Positions 1-7,106 of a stretch of DNA of 12,433 nucleotides are shown here, piece after piece. Position 1 is the first letter of the stretch. Every line of letters begins with the position of its first letter. The notes beneath the pieces are model-generated. The model searched no databases. It saw only the letters and a program-made list of their open reading frames with translations, and was not told where the DNA came from. The DNA lies in assembly GCA_022615475.1 (NCBI GenBank), contig JAKEGQ010000043.1:1-12433 (forward strand). The letters run 5' to 3'. Both the position numbers and the translations under genes were made by a program. This DNA is from Candidatus Methylomirabilota bacterium. GTDB lineage: Bacteria; Methylomirabilota; Methylomirabilia; Methylomirabilales; CSP1-5.

Positions 1-308
1 AAGCGCCGATTCGTCTCCTCAGGGGTCCCATGGCCGGCGAACATCCGCATGGTCCAGAGCCTGCCCCGGTACATGGTCGGGTAGACACCCCGCGTAAAGG
101 GGGGGAGGCCCGGAAAGCCGAGGTCCCGGGTGTAGTCGAAGTCGGCCAGATCGGCGGGCGTATAGAGCCTGCGGATGGGGTGACCCGAGACGGTCCTGAA
201 GTCCCTTGCCCGCTCGGGCGATCTCTTCAGGGCAGGACCCAGGGTCTCAGCCTCCCACGCCTTAGCCGCTTTCTTTATCTTCTCTATCTCGTTCCGGTCA
301 TCGGTCAT
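1..308 (-). CDS. Methylmalonyl-CoA mutase family, large (acyl-CoA-binding) subunit, N-terminal part, cut by window edge
   Basis: B12-dependent acyl-CoA mutase (methylmalonyl-CoA/succinyl-CoA or a related branched acyl-CoA pair), cytoplasmic. I translated the minus strand from the ATG at 308-306: about 102 codons are present and the gene continues beyond base 1. The protein opens MTDDRNEIEKIKKAAKAWEA, then a segment with FRTVSG and IRRLYTP, then PFTRGVYPTMYRGRLWTMR and FAGHGTPEETNRR. The TRGVYPTMY..WTMR..AG...EE(T/S)N stretch is the signature of the N-terminal CoA-binding barrel entry of this family. A run of seven C (plus-strand G at 99-105) is in frame, so no frameshift. The start codon and first residues come from a 7-bp repeat, and only a weak AGG lies upstream. 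The gene follows the cobalamin-binding-type protein by 47 nt. Methylmalonyl- versus isobutyryl- or another mutase cannot be decided from this fragment. Confidence 0.9.
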   Translation of the reverse strand, partial: MTDDRNEIEKIKKAAKAWEAETLGPALKRSPERARDFRTVSGHPIRRLYTPADLADFDYTRDLGFPGLPPFTRGVYPTMYRGRLWTMRMFAGHGTPEETNRR

Positions 309-373
309 CGATCGTCAGCCTGCGGTGAGCCTGTCGAACTGTCCCCGGTCAACGGTCATCGGTGAACGGTTGT
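295..373. repeat. Imperfect 7-bp-period repeats (CGGTCAT type), two clusters
   Basis: On the plus strand, CGGTCAT units occupy 295-301 and 302-308, followed by a degenerate CGATCGT. A second cluster runs CGGTCAA (346-352), CGGTCAT (353-359), CGGTGAA (360-366), CGGTTGT (367-373). The first cluster supplies the mutase start codon (minus strand, 308-306). The second overlaps the last codons and stop of the upstream substrate-binding-protein gene. The segment between the clusters holds an unrelated motif, AGTTCGACAGGCTCACCGC, on the minus strand. Confidence 0.7.
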
Positions 374-1273
374 TGCTGCTCCGTCCGGAATCGGGTCCGC
401 AAAAAGTTCCGGATGCACGAGATGGGCCAAGATCTCGGTTCCGTCCACCAGGCGCGGTCCCGATCGGCTGAAGTAGGCGTGACCGTTCACGGCAAAGACC
501 TTGCCCCGCCTCACCGCCGGCAGGCCCTCCCAGCCCGGGCGATTGGTCAAAAGGTGGATCTCGTTCAGAGTCCGATCTGTGGAAAAGCCGCAGGGCATGA
601 GGATCAGGATCTCGGGCGCACAGGAGAGGACCTGCTCCCACTCTACCCGTTCCGACGGCTTCCCCGCCTTTCCGAGTAATGCTTTGCCGCCCGCCAGGGC
701 CACCATCTCGGGGACCCAATGGCCCGAGGCCATGATCGGGTCGAGCCACTCCAGACACGCCACGGGTGGCCGAATCTTGGCCTCCGCTGCCCGCTTCTCG
801 ACGCGATCGATCCGTTCGGTGAGCGAGGCGACAGCCTGCGCTGCATCGCGGAGCCGTCCCGTCGCCTCCCCGACCCGCTCGACATCCTTGAGCACATCCC
901 CGAGGCGCTGCGGGTTCAGGGAAAGGACCTCAGGTTTTCGCGGAAGGTGTGTCACCGCCTCCAGGACATCCTGGTAGGGGGCGGCACAGACATCGCAGAG
1001 CTCCTGGGTGAGAATCAGGTCGGGATCGGCCGCCTGGAGCGCCTCAAGATCGATTCGATAGATCCCCTCCCCGCGCTGGAGGAACGCCCTGACACTGCCG
1101 TCGATCTCCTGACTGCTCAGCACGGAGGTCTCGAAGGCCGGGGCGATGATCTTGCGCTTGCCGAGCGCCGCCCGGGGGTAATCACACTCGTGACTCACTC
1201 CGGTGAGGTCATCCCCCAGCCCCAGCAGATAGACGATCTCTGTCGCGCTTGGCAACAGGGACACAATCCGCAT
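356..1273 (-). CDS. Cobalamin-type ABC substrate-binding protein (BtuF/TroA-like), no signal peptide
   Basis: A 305-aa protein of the periplasmic-binding-protein fold used for B12 and Fe-siderophore uptake (PF01497 type). It begins MRIVSLLPSATEIVYLLGLG followed by GVSHECDYP, the characteristic N-terminal lobe motif of the cobalamin-binding branch. The middle (about residues 85-100) has DLILTQELCDVCAAPY, and the second lobe has LEWLDPIMASGHWVPEM and GKVFAVNGHAYFSR. No signal peptide or lipobox is visible, so this member probably works in the cytoplasm or is exported in an unconventional way; many members of this subgroup lack a signal. It sits 47 nt upstream of a B12-dependent mutase gene and 113 nt downstream of the Fe-S oxidoreductase, so a role in corrinoid handling for the mutase is attractive but only inferred. 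The ligand is not proven. Confidence 0.85.
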   Translation of the reverse strand: MRIVSLLPSATEIVYLLGLGDDLTGVSHECDYPRAALGKRKIIAPAFETSVLSSQEIDGSVRAFLQRGEGIYRIDLEALQAADPDLILTQELCDVCAAPYQDVLEAVTHLPRKPEVLSLNPQRLGDVLKDVERVGEATGRLRDAAQAVASLTERIDRVEKRAAEAKIRPPVACLEWLDPIMASGHWVPEMVALAGGKALLGKAGKPSERVEWEQVLSCAPEILILMPCGFSTDRTLNEIHLLTNRPGWEGLPAVRRGKVFAVNGHAYFSRSGPRLVDGTEILAHLVHPELFADPIPDGAATTVHR

Positions 1274-1290
1274 TGCGACCTCCGGTCGCC

Positions 1291-1386
1291 GTTCATGGTT
1301 CAGGGTTGATGGTTCGTAGTGCGGGGTTCATGGTTCAGGGTTCAGCGTCGTCGACCATGAACTATGAACCATGCACCATGAACTGG
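1291..1386. repeat. Heptanucleotide array with internal orientation switch
   Basis: Read on the plus strand from 1291, nine consecutive 7-mers follow the pattern GTTCATG: GTTCATG, GTTCAGG, GTTGATG, GTTCGTA, GTGCGGG, GTTCATG, GTTCAGG, GTTCAGC, GTCGTCG. From 1354 the pattern continues in reverse-complement form (ACCATGA, ACTATGA, ACCATGC, ACCATGA) without losing the 7-bp phase. The exact 17-mer at 1291-1307 recurs at 1326-1342. The two halves are partly complementary and could fold as a hairpin in the transcript. The array fills the gap between the Fe-S oxidoreductase stop and the substrate-binding-protein start. Confidence 0.85.
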
Positions 1387-3360
1387 TTACAACGCACGGA
1401 CCACCAGCTCCGCCAGGTCTAACGCCTTGACCGCGAGGCTCTTCCCGCGCACGGTGATGCCGTCGGTCATCATCGTCAGGCAGAATGGGCAGGCGGTGGC
1501 CACGACCGCCGCCCCCGTCTGCAAGAGCTCGTCCGTTCGCTCGAGATTCACCCGCTTGCCGATCCGCTCCTCGATCCACATCAGTCCGCCCCCGGCGCCG
1601 CAGCAGAACCCCTTCTCGCGACATCGGGGCATCTCCACCTGCTTGAGCCCCCCGAGGTGACCGATCACCGACCGCGGGTCATCGTAGATGCCGTTATGGC
1701 GGCCCAAGTAGCACGGGTCGTGAAAGGCCACCGTCCCGCTGAATCGCTTTCGCAGGCCCAGGTGCCCCTCCCGCAGCAGGTGCGCGATGAACTGGCTGTG
1801 GTGGACCACGTCGAACTCCCCACCGAACTGGCCATACTCGTTCTTCATCGTATTGAAGCAGTGCGGGCAGGTGGTCAGGATCTTCTTCACCCGGTAGCGA
1901 TTCAGCGTCGCGATATTCTCCTGGGCGAGGAGTTGGAAGAGATACTCGTTGCCGATCCGCCGGGCCGGATCTCCGGTGCATCGCTCTTCATTGCCCAGGA
2001 TCGCAAACTCCACCTCCGCCGCCTCCAGCACCTGCGCCATCGCCCGGGTCACCTGCTGTCCTCGCTCGTCAAAGGCGCCTGCACAGCCCACCCAGAAAAG
2101 TAGCTCGACCTCCTTAAGCTTTGCCGCCTCGGGAATCCGGAGCCCCTTGGTCCAGTCGGTCCGTCCGGCGCTCACCCCTTTGTAGGGATGCCCGCGCGTC
2201 TCGAGACTCCTGAGGGTCTCCTGCATCTGGTCCGGAAAGGTCGCCTGTTCCATCACCAGGTGCCGGCGCATCTCCAGGATCTTGGGGATCGGCTCGATCA
2301 GGACCGGACAGGCTTCATGGCACGCCCCACACGTCGTACAGGCCCACAGCGCCTCTTCGGAGATCACCTCGCCCACCATGCGCCGTGTCTCCTCGCCCCG
2401 GTGCACCTTGATCAGGTGATCCCGGAGATCGAGGATGATGCCCTTGGGGGTCAGCGGCTTGCCCGTGGTCCAGGCGGGGCAGGCAGCCTGGCACCGCCCG
2501 CACTCGGTGCAGGCATAGAGATCCAAGAGCGCCTTCCACGAGAAATCCCGAATCGAAGAGGCCCCGAGCTTCTCTGTCTCGACCGCCAAGGGGCTTGCGA
2601 CTCCCGAGGGCTCGAGGGTTCGCAGGAAGATGTTGGCGGGGGCCGTGAGGAGGTGGAGCACGCCGGTATAGGGAATCGCGGCGATGAAGCCGAACGACAG
2701 GGCGGCATGCACCCACCAGAGGACCCGGTGAAAGGCCCGCGTATACTCGACACCCACGCCCCGAAACAGCAGCGTGGTCACCCATCCTCCGGGTGACCAC
2801 GGTCCCCAGGGGTCGGCCGTCGCAATAATCCGGAGCCCCTCGACGAGAAATCCGGTGACCAGGATGGCGAGGAACAGCAGGAGGAGCCAACCGAAGCCGT
2901 CAGCCTGGCGGGGCTCCACCAAGCGGGCCGGAGGCCGGAAGAAGCGCCGGAGGACCGCCATCACCGTCCCCAAGAGCGCCGCGATGCCGAAGAGGTCCAC
3001 GGTGAGTGACATGAAGTAGAGGTAGAAGGGACCTTGGAGGACGGGAAGGCCAAAATAGTCTTGAAATGCAACGAGCGTGGTGGCGATGAAGAGGACGAGG
3101 AATCCCCAGGAGAGGCTGAGATGCATCAGCCCGGAATACCGCTCTGTGGCGATCCGGCCTTGCAGGACGGCCTGCGACACAAAGGCCTTCAGGCGCTCCT
3201 TCAGCGGGCCAAGCCGTACCCCCTTCTTTCCCAGCAGGAGAGCCCCAAAGCCTCTATAGCACCCGAAAAGGAAGAGTGCCAGAAAGGGGAGAAACAGCAG
3301 ATAGAGGAGGAGATGCTCAGGGATGTTCCAATAGATCTCGCGCGAGGCGATGTGCTCCAT
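1387..3360 (-). CDS. Membrane-bound Fe-S oxidoreductase, HdrD/CCG type; probable ETF:(mena)quinone oxidoreductase
   Basis: A 657-aa protein with an N-terminal membrane domain and a C-terminal Fe-S domain. Hydrophobic segments lie near residues 15-35, 78-98, 112-137, 158-176 and 213-238, with histidines inside or beside them as in NarI-like heme b domains. Two ferredoxin-type 4Fe-4S motifs follow: C284/C287/C290/C294 (CTECGRCQAACP) and C341/C344/C347/C351 (CTTCGACHEACP). Two CCG (DUF224) modules come next: C426, C461, C498/C501 and C550, C586-C587, C624/C627. These proteins are known as EtfAB:menaquinone oxidoreductases in syntrophic fatty-acid degraders. Here the start is 3 nt after etfA in a beta-oxidation operon, supporting that role: electrons from acyl-CoA dehydrogenase through ETF to the quinone pool. 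The quinone type cannot be read from sequence. Confidence 0.93.
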   Translation of the reverse strand: MEHIASREIYWNIPEHLLLYLLFLPFLALFLFGCYRGFGALLLGKKGVRLGPLKERLKAFVSQAVLQGRIATERYSGLMHLSLSWGFLVLFIATTLVAFQDYFGLPVLQGPFYLYFMSLTVDLFGIAALLGTVMAVLRRFFRPPARLVEPRQADGFGWLLLLFLAILVTGFLVEGLRIIATADPWGPWSPGGWVTTLLFRGVGVEYTRAFHRVLWWVHAALSFGFIAAIPYTGVLHLLTAPANIFLRTLEPSGVASPLAVETEKLGASSIRDFSWKALLDLYACTECGRCQAACPAWTTGKPLTPKGIILDLRDHLIKVHRGEETRRMVGEVISEEALWACTTCGACHEACPVLIEPIPKILEMRRHLVMEQATFPDQMQETLRSLETRGHPYKGVSAGRTDWTKGLRIPEAAKLKEVELLFWVGCAGAFDERGQQVTRAMAQVLEAAEVEFAILGNEERCTGDPARRIGNEYLFQLLAQENIATLNRYRVKKILTTCPHCFNTMKNEYGQFGGEFDVVHHSQFIAHLLREGHLGLRKRFSGTVAFHDPCYLGRHNGIYDDPRSVIGHLGGLKQVEMPRCREKGFCCGAGGGLMWIEERIGKRVNLERTDELLQTGAAVVATACPFCLTMMTDGITVRGKSLAVKALDLAELVVRAL

Positions 3361-3363
3361 GCC

Positions 3364-4344
3364 TCAACTCCCCATGAGCTCCCGGCACTTCGCAATCAAG
3401 GGGGGGAGAATGGTCTTGTAATCGCCCACGATCCCCAGGTGAGCCACCTTGAAAATGGGGGCCTCCGGATCGGCGTTGATAGCCACAATGGTCTTGGCGC
3501 CGCTGATCCCCGCGACGTGTTGGGTCGCACCCGAGATGCCCACGGCGATATAGACATCCGGGCTGACGGTCTTGCCGGTCTGGCCGACCTGCATCGATGA
3601 GGGAACCCACCCGGCATCGGTCGCAGCCCGGGACGCCCCCACCGCCCCCTTGAGGACGCGGGCTAACTCTACCAGGAGGGTAAAGCCCTCGGGGCCTCCG
3701 AGTCCACGGCCACCGGAGATCACCGCTCGCGCATCCTCGAGCTTGACCCCGGTCGTCTCCTCCTGGACCCGCTCCACCATCCGGATGCGGGCCTGAGCCG
3801 GATTCAATGAGACCTCGACCGGGACCTCCGTGCCTTGCCCCTGGCCCGACGGTCCAGCGGGATCGAAGGTTCGCGGTTTCACGGTGACTACGACGGGAAA
3901 GCGCTTCGGAACGATGACGGCCGCCGCCTTGCCCCCGTACGCGGGGCGCGTGAAGCGCGGGATCTTTTTGGAGCCCTCGACGTCGATCTCGATCACGTCC
4001 GTGACGACGCCTGCCTTGAGGCGAAAGGCAAGACGAGCGGAGAGGTCCCGGCCCAGGGAGTCTCCGGGCAAGAGGAGAACCCGGGGACCCGCGGTCTCTG
4101 CGATCCGCTGGAGCGCCAGCAGGTACAGATCCGCCTGATATTCCTTCAGGAGCGGATCATTGGCCCGGTAGACAACTTCGACCCCGTAACGGTAGAGCGA
4201 CGCCGCATCCCCCGACCCCAGGAGTCCGACCGAGACACCTTCCTGAAGCCCACCAGCAAGTCTCTTCGCGCCGGTCAAAAGCTCCAGGGTCGAGCGGGAT
4301 GGGACCCCGTTCTCGACTCTGCCGAGGACGAAGATACCGGGCAT
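3364..4344 (-). CDS. etfA: Electron transfer flavoprotein alpha subunit
   Basis: A 326-aa FAD-binding subunit of the EtfAB heterodimer, which takes electrons from acyl-CoA dehydrogenases. The C-terminal FAD domain shows the family landmarks in order: SGGRGLGGPEGF (about residues 210-221), GASRAATDAGWVP, QVGQTGKTVSPDVYIAVGIS and GATQHVAGI, then IVAINADPEAPIF. The N-terminal ETF domain contains the usual LLLPGDSLGRDLSARLA stretch. The ATG lies 2 nt after the etfB stop and the stop lies 3 nt before the membrane oxidoreductase, so the three genes are tightly coupled. It resembles ordinary ETF. I see no evidence of a bifurcating partner nearby, and its pairing with the CCG oxidoreductase argues for simple transfer to quinone. 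Confidence 0.97.
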   Translation of the reverse strand: MPGIFVLGRVENGVPSRSTLELLTGAKRLAGGLQEGVSVGLLGSGDAASLYRYGVEVVYRANDPLLKEYQADLYLLALQRIAETAGPRVLLLPGDSLGRDLSARLAFRLKAGVVTDVIEIDVEGSKKIPRFTRPAYGGKAAAVIVPKRFPVVVTVKPRTFDPAGPSGQGQGTEVPVEVSLNPAQARIRMVERVQEETTGVKLEDARAVISGGRGLGGPEGFTLLVELARVLKGAVGASRAATDAGWVPSSMQVGQTGKTVSPDVYIAVGISGATQHVAGISGAKTIVAINADPEAPIFKVAHLGIVGDYKTILPPLIAKCRELMGS

Positions 4345-4346
4345 GG

Positions 4347-5144
4347 CTAGATGGCCTTCCGCTCGCGGAGTTTCGTGATCAGGGTCGCGACCTGCTGCGA
4401 CGGCTCGCCGTCCAGCAGCTCACAGCGGGACTCTCGACTCGGAAGTGTAAGCTGCTCCACCTCTGTGCGAATGGCCGCCTCACCCATCCCGCCGGTCTCC
4501 ACGCCCAGGTCGGCGACTGACCACGTCGGGATCGATCGCCGGGAGGCGGTCATGATGTCCTTGACCTTCGGATACCTAGGCACATTCGACTCGTGACTGA
4601 GGATCGTGAGCAATAGCGGTGGCGCGCCCTCCCAGATCTCGTAGCCCTCCTCCACCACGCGCCGCATGCGGAGCCGGCCGTCCTGCGCGTCCACCTGGGC
4701 CACAAAGGAGACGCATGCGATCTTGAGCGCCTCGGCCAGGATGGGACCCACGGTCCTGTCAGCCCAGTCCCCGGACTCACAGCCGCACAGGACCAGATCC
4801 GGGGTGCCGAGCTTCTGTATCCCGCGGGCCAAGGCGGCGGCGAGGCCAAAGGCATCCGATCCGTCGAGGGCGGGATCGCTGATCAGGGCGGCCTCGTCCG
4901 CTCCCATGGCGAGCCCTTTGCGAAGCGCGCTGATCGCCGACGGCTCCCCTGCACTCAGCACCGCTACCGTGCCACCCGTCTTCTCCCTGAGCTTGAGGGC
5001 GACCTCCAGGGCATTTTCGTCATACGGGCTGATGACGAGGGGGTGGCCATTCGGCCGTTGCCGTTTGAACGCAGGATCGATCTTGAACTGACTGGCGGCA
5101 AGCTCCGGGTCGATGATCTGTTTGACACAGACGACGATGCGCAT
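4347..5144 (-). CDS. etfB: Electron transfer flavoprotein beta subunit
   Basis: A 265-aa AMP-binding subunit of ETF. It begins MRIVVCVKQIIDPE, contains SPYDENALEVALKLRE, LSAGEPSAISALRKGLAMGADEA, CGCESGDWADRTVGPILAEAL and the recognition region near residues 185-200 (ESNVPRYPKVKDIMTASR), all expected for EtfB. The reading frame stays open well upstream, but the ATG at 5144 is chosen because it starts exactly at the conserved MRIVVCVKQ, has a G-rich Shine-Dalgarno (CGGGGGAC) just upstream, and lies 23 nt after the acyl-CoA dehydrogenase stop. etfA follows 2 nt after its stop. Confidence 0.97.
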   Translation of the reverse strand: MRIVVCVKQIIDPELAASQFKIDPAFKRQRPNGHPLVISPYDENALEVALKLREKTGGTVAVLSAGEPSAISALRKGLAMGADEAALISDPALDGSDAFGLAAALARGIQKLGTPDLVLCGCESGDWADRTVGPILAEALKIACVSFVAQVDAQDGRLRMRRVVEEGYEIWEGAPPLLLTILSHESNVPRYPKVKDIMTASRRSIPTWSVADLGVETGGMGEAAIRTEVEQLTLPSRESRCELLDGEPSQQVATLITKLRERKAI

Positions 5145-5167
5145 CACGTCCCCGATTCTTCCAGAGG

Positions 5168-6307
5168 CTATCCCAGGAGATGTCCGGCGATGACCAGCCG
5201 TTGGATCTCTGAAGTCCCCTCGTAGATCTCGGTCACCTTCGCATCCCGGAAGTGGCGCTGGACTGGATAGTCGGTGATATACCCGTATCCCCCGTAGATC
5301 TGGATGGCCTTGGTCGACACCCACATGGCGACCTCCGACGCAGAGAGCTTGGCCATGGAACCCTCCTTGGCGCACGGGGCCCCGCAATCCCTGAGGGAGG
5401 CGGCCCGGTAGGTGAGGAGGCGGGCGGCATCGACGCGGGTCGCCATATCCGCGAGGAGGAACTGGATGGCCTGGAAGGCAGCGATGGGTCTTCCGAACTG
5501 GACGCGGCCCTGGGCGTAGCGGAGAGAAGCCTCCAGGGCCGCCCGGGCGATTCCCACCGCCTGCGCGGCGATCCCGATTCGCCCTCCGTCGAGGGAGACC
5601 ATGGCGATCCTGAAGCCCTCGCCGATGTCTCCCAGGAGGTTTGCATGGGGGATCCGGCAATCCTCGAAGAGGAACTGACACGTGCTGGTACCCCGGATCC
5701 CCAGCTTGTCCTCCTCCTTGAGCACCTGAAATCCCGGCGTCCCCTTCTCGACGACAAAGGCAGAGATCCCCTTGTGCTTGAGCCGGCGGTCGACCGTGGC
5801 GAACACGATGGCGACATCCGCCTCTTTCCCGTTCGTAATGAAATTCTTGACCCCGTTCAGGACGAAGTGATCGCCATCCGCCAGCGCGGTGGCGCGCAGA
5901 TTGCCCGCATCGGATCCGGCGTCGGGCTCGCTCAGGCAGAAGCAGCCCAACTTCTCCCCACGGGCGAGAGGGATCAGGAAACGTCGCTTCTGCTCCTCAT
6001 TGCCGAAGGTGTATATGAGGTCACACACCATGGAGTTATTGATCGACATGATGACGCCTGTCGAGGCGCAGGCGCGGCTGATCTCCTCGATGGCGATGAC
6101 GTAGCAGATGGTATCCGCGCCCGCTCCGCCATACTCCTCCGGGATGACAACCCCCATGAGGCCAAGCTCTCCCATCATCCTGATCGTCTGGGCCGGAAAG
6201 CACGCCTCTGTATCGACGGCGGGGGCCCTGGGCGCCACCTCTTTCTCGGCAAACTCCCGGACCATGTCCTGGAATGCCTGTTGTCGCGGGCTCAACCCGA
6301 AATCCAT
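5168..6307 (-). CDS. Acyl-CoA dehydrogenase (short-chain/butyryl-CoA type)
   Basis: A 379-aa FAD enzyme oxidising acyl-CoA to trans-2-enoyl-CoA and passing electrons to ETF. Visible landmarks are the N-terminal helical domain (MDFGLSPRQQAFQDMVREFA), GVVIPEEYGGAGAD, CLSEPDAGSDAG in the FAD/substrate region, FITNGKEADVA, and the C-terminal signature QIYGGYGYITDYPVQRHFRD followed by EIYEGTSEIQR. Glu363 within IYEGT is at the position of the catalytic base in the short-chain subfamily. Length is typical. Its gene starts 12 nt after the enoyl-CoA hydratase stop and precedes etfB by 23 nt. Sequence favours a short-chain (C4-like) enzyme, but chain length and branched substrates such as isobutyryl-CoA cannot be settled here. 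Confidence 0.96.
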   Translation of the reverse strand: MDFGLSPRQQAFQDMVREFAEKEVAPRAPAVDTEACFPAQTIRMMGELGLMGVVIPEEYGGAGADTICYVIAIEEISRACASTGVIMSINNSMVCDLIYTFGNEEQKRRFLIPLARGEKLGCFCLSEPDAGSDAGNLRATALADGDHFVLNGVKNFITNGKEADVAIVFATVDRRLKHKGISAFVVEKGTPGFQVLKEEDKLGIRGTSTCQFLFEDCRIPHANLLGDIGEGFRIAMVSLDGGRIGIAAQAVGIARAALEASLRYAQGRVQFGRPIAAFQAIQFLLADMATRVDAARLLTYRAASLRDCGAPCAKEGSMAKLSASEVAMWVSTKAIQIYGGYGYITDYPVQRHFRDAKVTEIYEGTSEIQRLVIAGHLLG

Positions 6308-6319
6308 GCCTCTCCCCGC

Positions 6320-7102
6320 CTATTTTCCTTTGAAGCGGGGCTCCCGCTTCTCGAGGAAGGCGCTCACCCCTTCTGTCTTGTCCTCGGTGCCAAAGCACAA
6401 CGCACAGGCCTTAGCCTCGAGCGCCAGTGCCCGCTTGAGATCGAGGTCCGCCCCCTCGGTGATAACCCTCTTGGCCGACTCGATTGCCACCGCCCCCTTG
6501 CGGGCGATTCTTTCGGCGAGGTTCCTCGTCCCGGCCATGAGCTCTGGGGCGGGGAATACCCTGTTCACCAGCCCGATCCGGTACGCCTCCTGCGCGTCGA
6601 TCATCTCGCCGGTATAAATCAATTCCTTCGCCCGCGCACCTCCGACACGACGGGGGAGGCGCTGGGTCCCACCCGCCCCCGGGATGATCCCCAGATTCAC
6701 CTCCGGCAGGCCGAATTTGGCCGTCTCGGCAGCATAGATCATATCGCAGGATAAGGCCAGCTCACACCCTGCCCCGAGCGCATACCCGTTCACGGCCGCC
6801 AGGACCGGTTTCTTCAGCCGTTCGATCCGGTTCATCACGGCCTGGACCTCCTCAAGAAAGCCCAGGGCCTCGGCCGCACCCATCTCCTTGAAGGCAGCGA
6901 TATCTGCTCCGGCGGCGAAGGCCTTTTCGCCGGCACCGGTGACAATCAGGGCACGGATGGCGGGATCATCTTCGGCCCGGGTCGCGGCCTGCAAGAGCTC
7001 CCGAAGGAGCGCTAGGCTTAGTGCGTTCATGACCTTCGGGCGGTTCAAGGTGATGGTGGCGATCCCGGAAGCCGCCTCGTAGATGAGGTACTCGTAGGCC
7101 AC
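6320..7102 (-). CDS. Enoyl-CoA hydratase (crotonase family)
   Basis: A 260-aa crotonase-fold enzyme hydrating trans-2-enoyl-CoA to 3-hydroxyacyl-CoA. I chose the GTG at 7102, giving (M)AYEYLIYEAASGIATITLNR, because it matches the family N-terminus and lies 4 nt after the dehydrogenase stop; an upstream in-frame ATG would add 50 unrelated residues lying inside the neighbouring gene. Oxyanion-hole region AFAAGADIAAF is at about residues 61-71. The two catalytic glutamates are present: E114 in GAGCELALSCD and E134 in FGLPEVNLGIIPGAGGTQRL. The C-terminus KTEGVSAFLEKREPRFKGK is also typical. It sits between the 3-hydroxyacyl-CoA dehydrogenase and acyl-CoA dehydrogenase genes. Confidence 0.96.
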   Translation of the reverse strand: MAYEYLIYEAASGIATITLNRPKVMNALSLALLRELLQAATRAEDDPAIRALIVTGAGEKAFAAGADIAAFKEMGAAEALGFLEEVQAVMNRIERLKKPVLAAVNGYALGAGCELALSCDMIYAAETAKFGLPEVNLGIIPGAGGTQRLPRRVGGARAKELIYTGEMIDAQEAYRIGLVNRVFPAPELMAGTRNLAERIARKGAVAIESAKRVITEGADLDLKRALALEAKACALCFGTEDKTEGVSAFLEKREPRFKGK

Positions 7103-7106
7103 GTCG

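Noticed and set aside
99..105. Possible frameshift at a run of seven G in the mutase fragment
   Set aside because: Careful recount shows seven bases, which keeps the GLPPFTRGVYP motif in frame.
1291..1386. CRISPR-like array
   Set aside because: The units are 7 bp, contiguous, without spacers; this is a short tandem repeat.
5145..5681. N-terminal extension of the EtfB frame by 179 codons
   Set aside because: It lies inside the acyl-CoA dehydrogenase gene in another frame and is Pro/Arg/Gly-rich; EtfB starts naturally at the conserved MRIVVCVKQ.
5252..6754. A 500-codon open frame on the plus strand
   Set aside because: It is antisense to the acyl-CoA dehydrogenase and enoyl-CoA hydratase genes, which carry all family motifs; its translation has no recognisable motifs and reflects GC-rich third positions.
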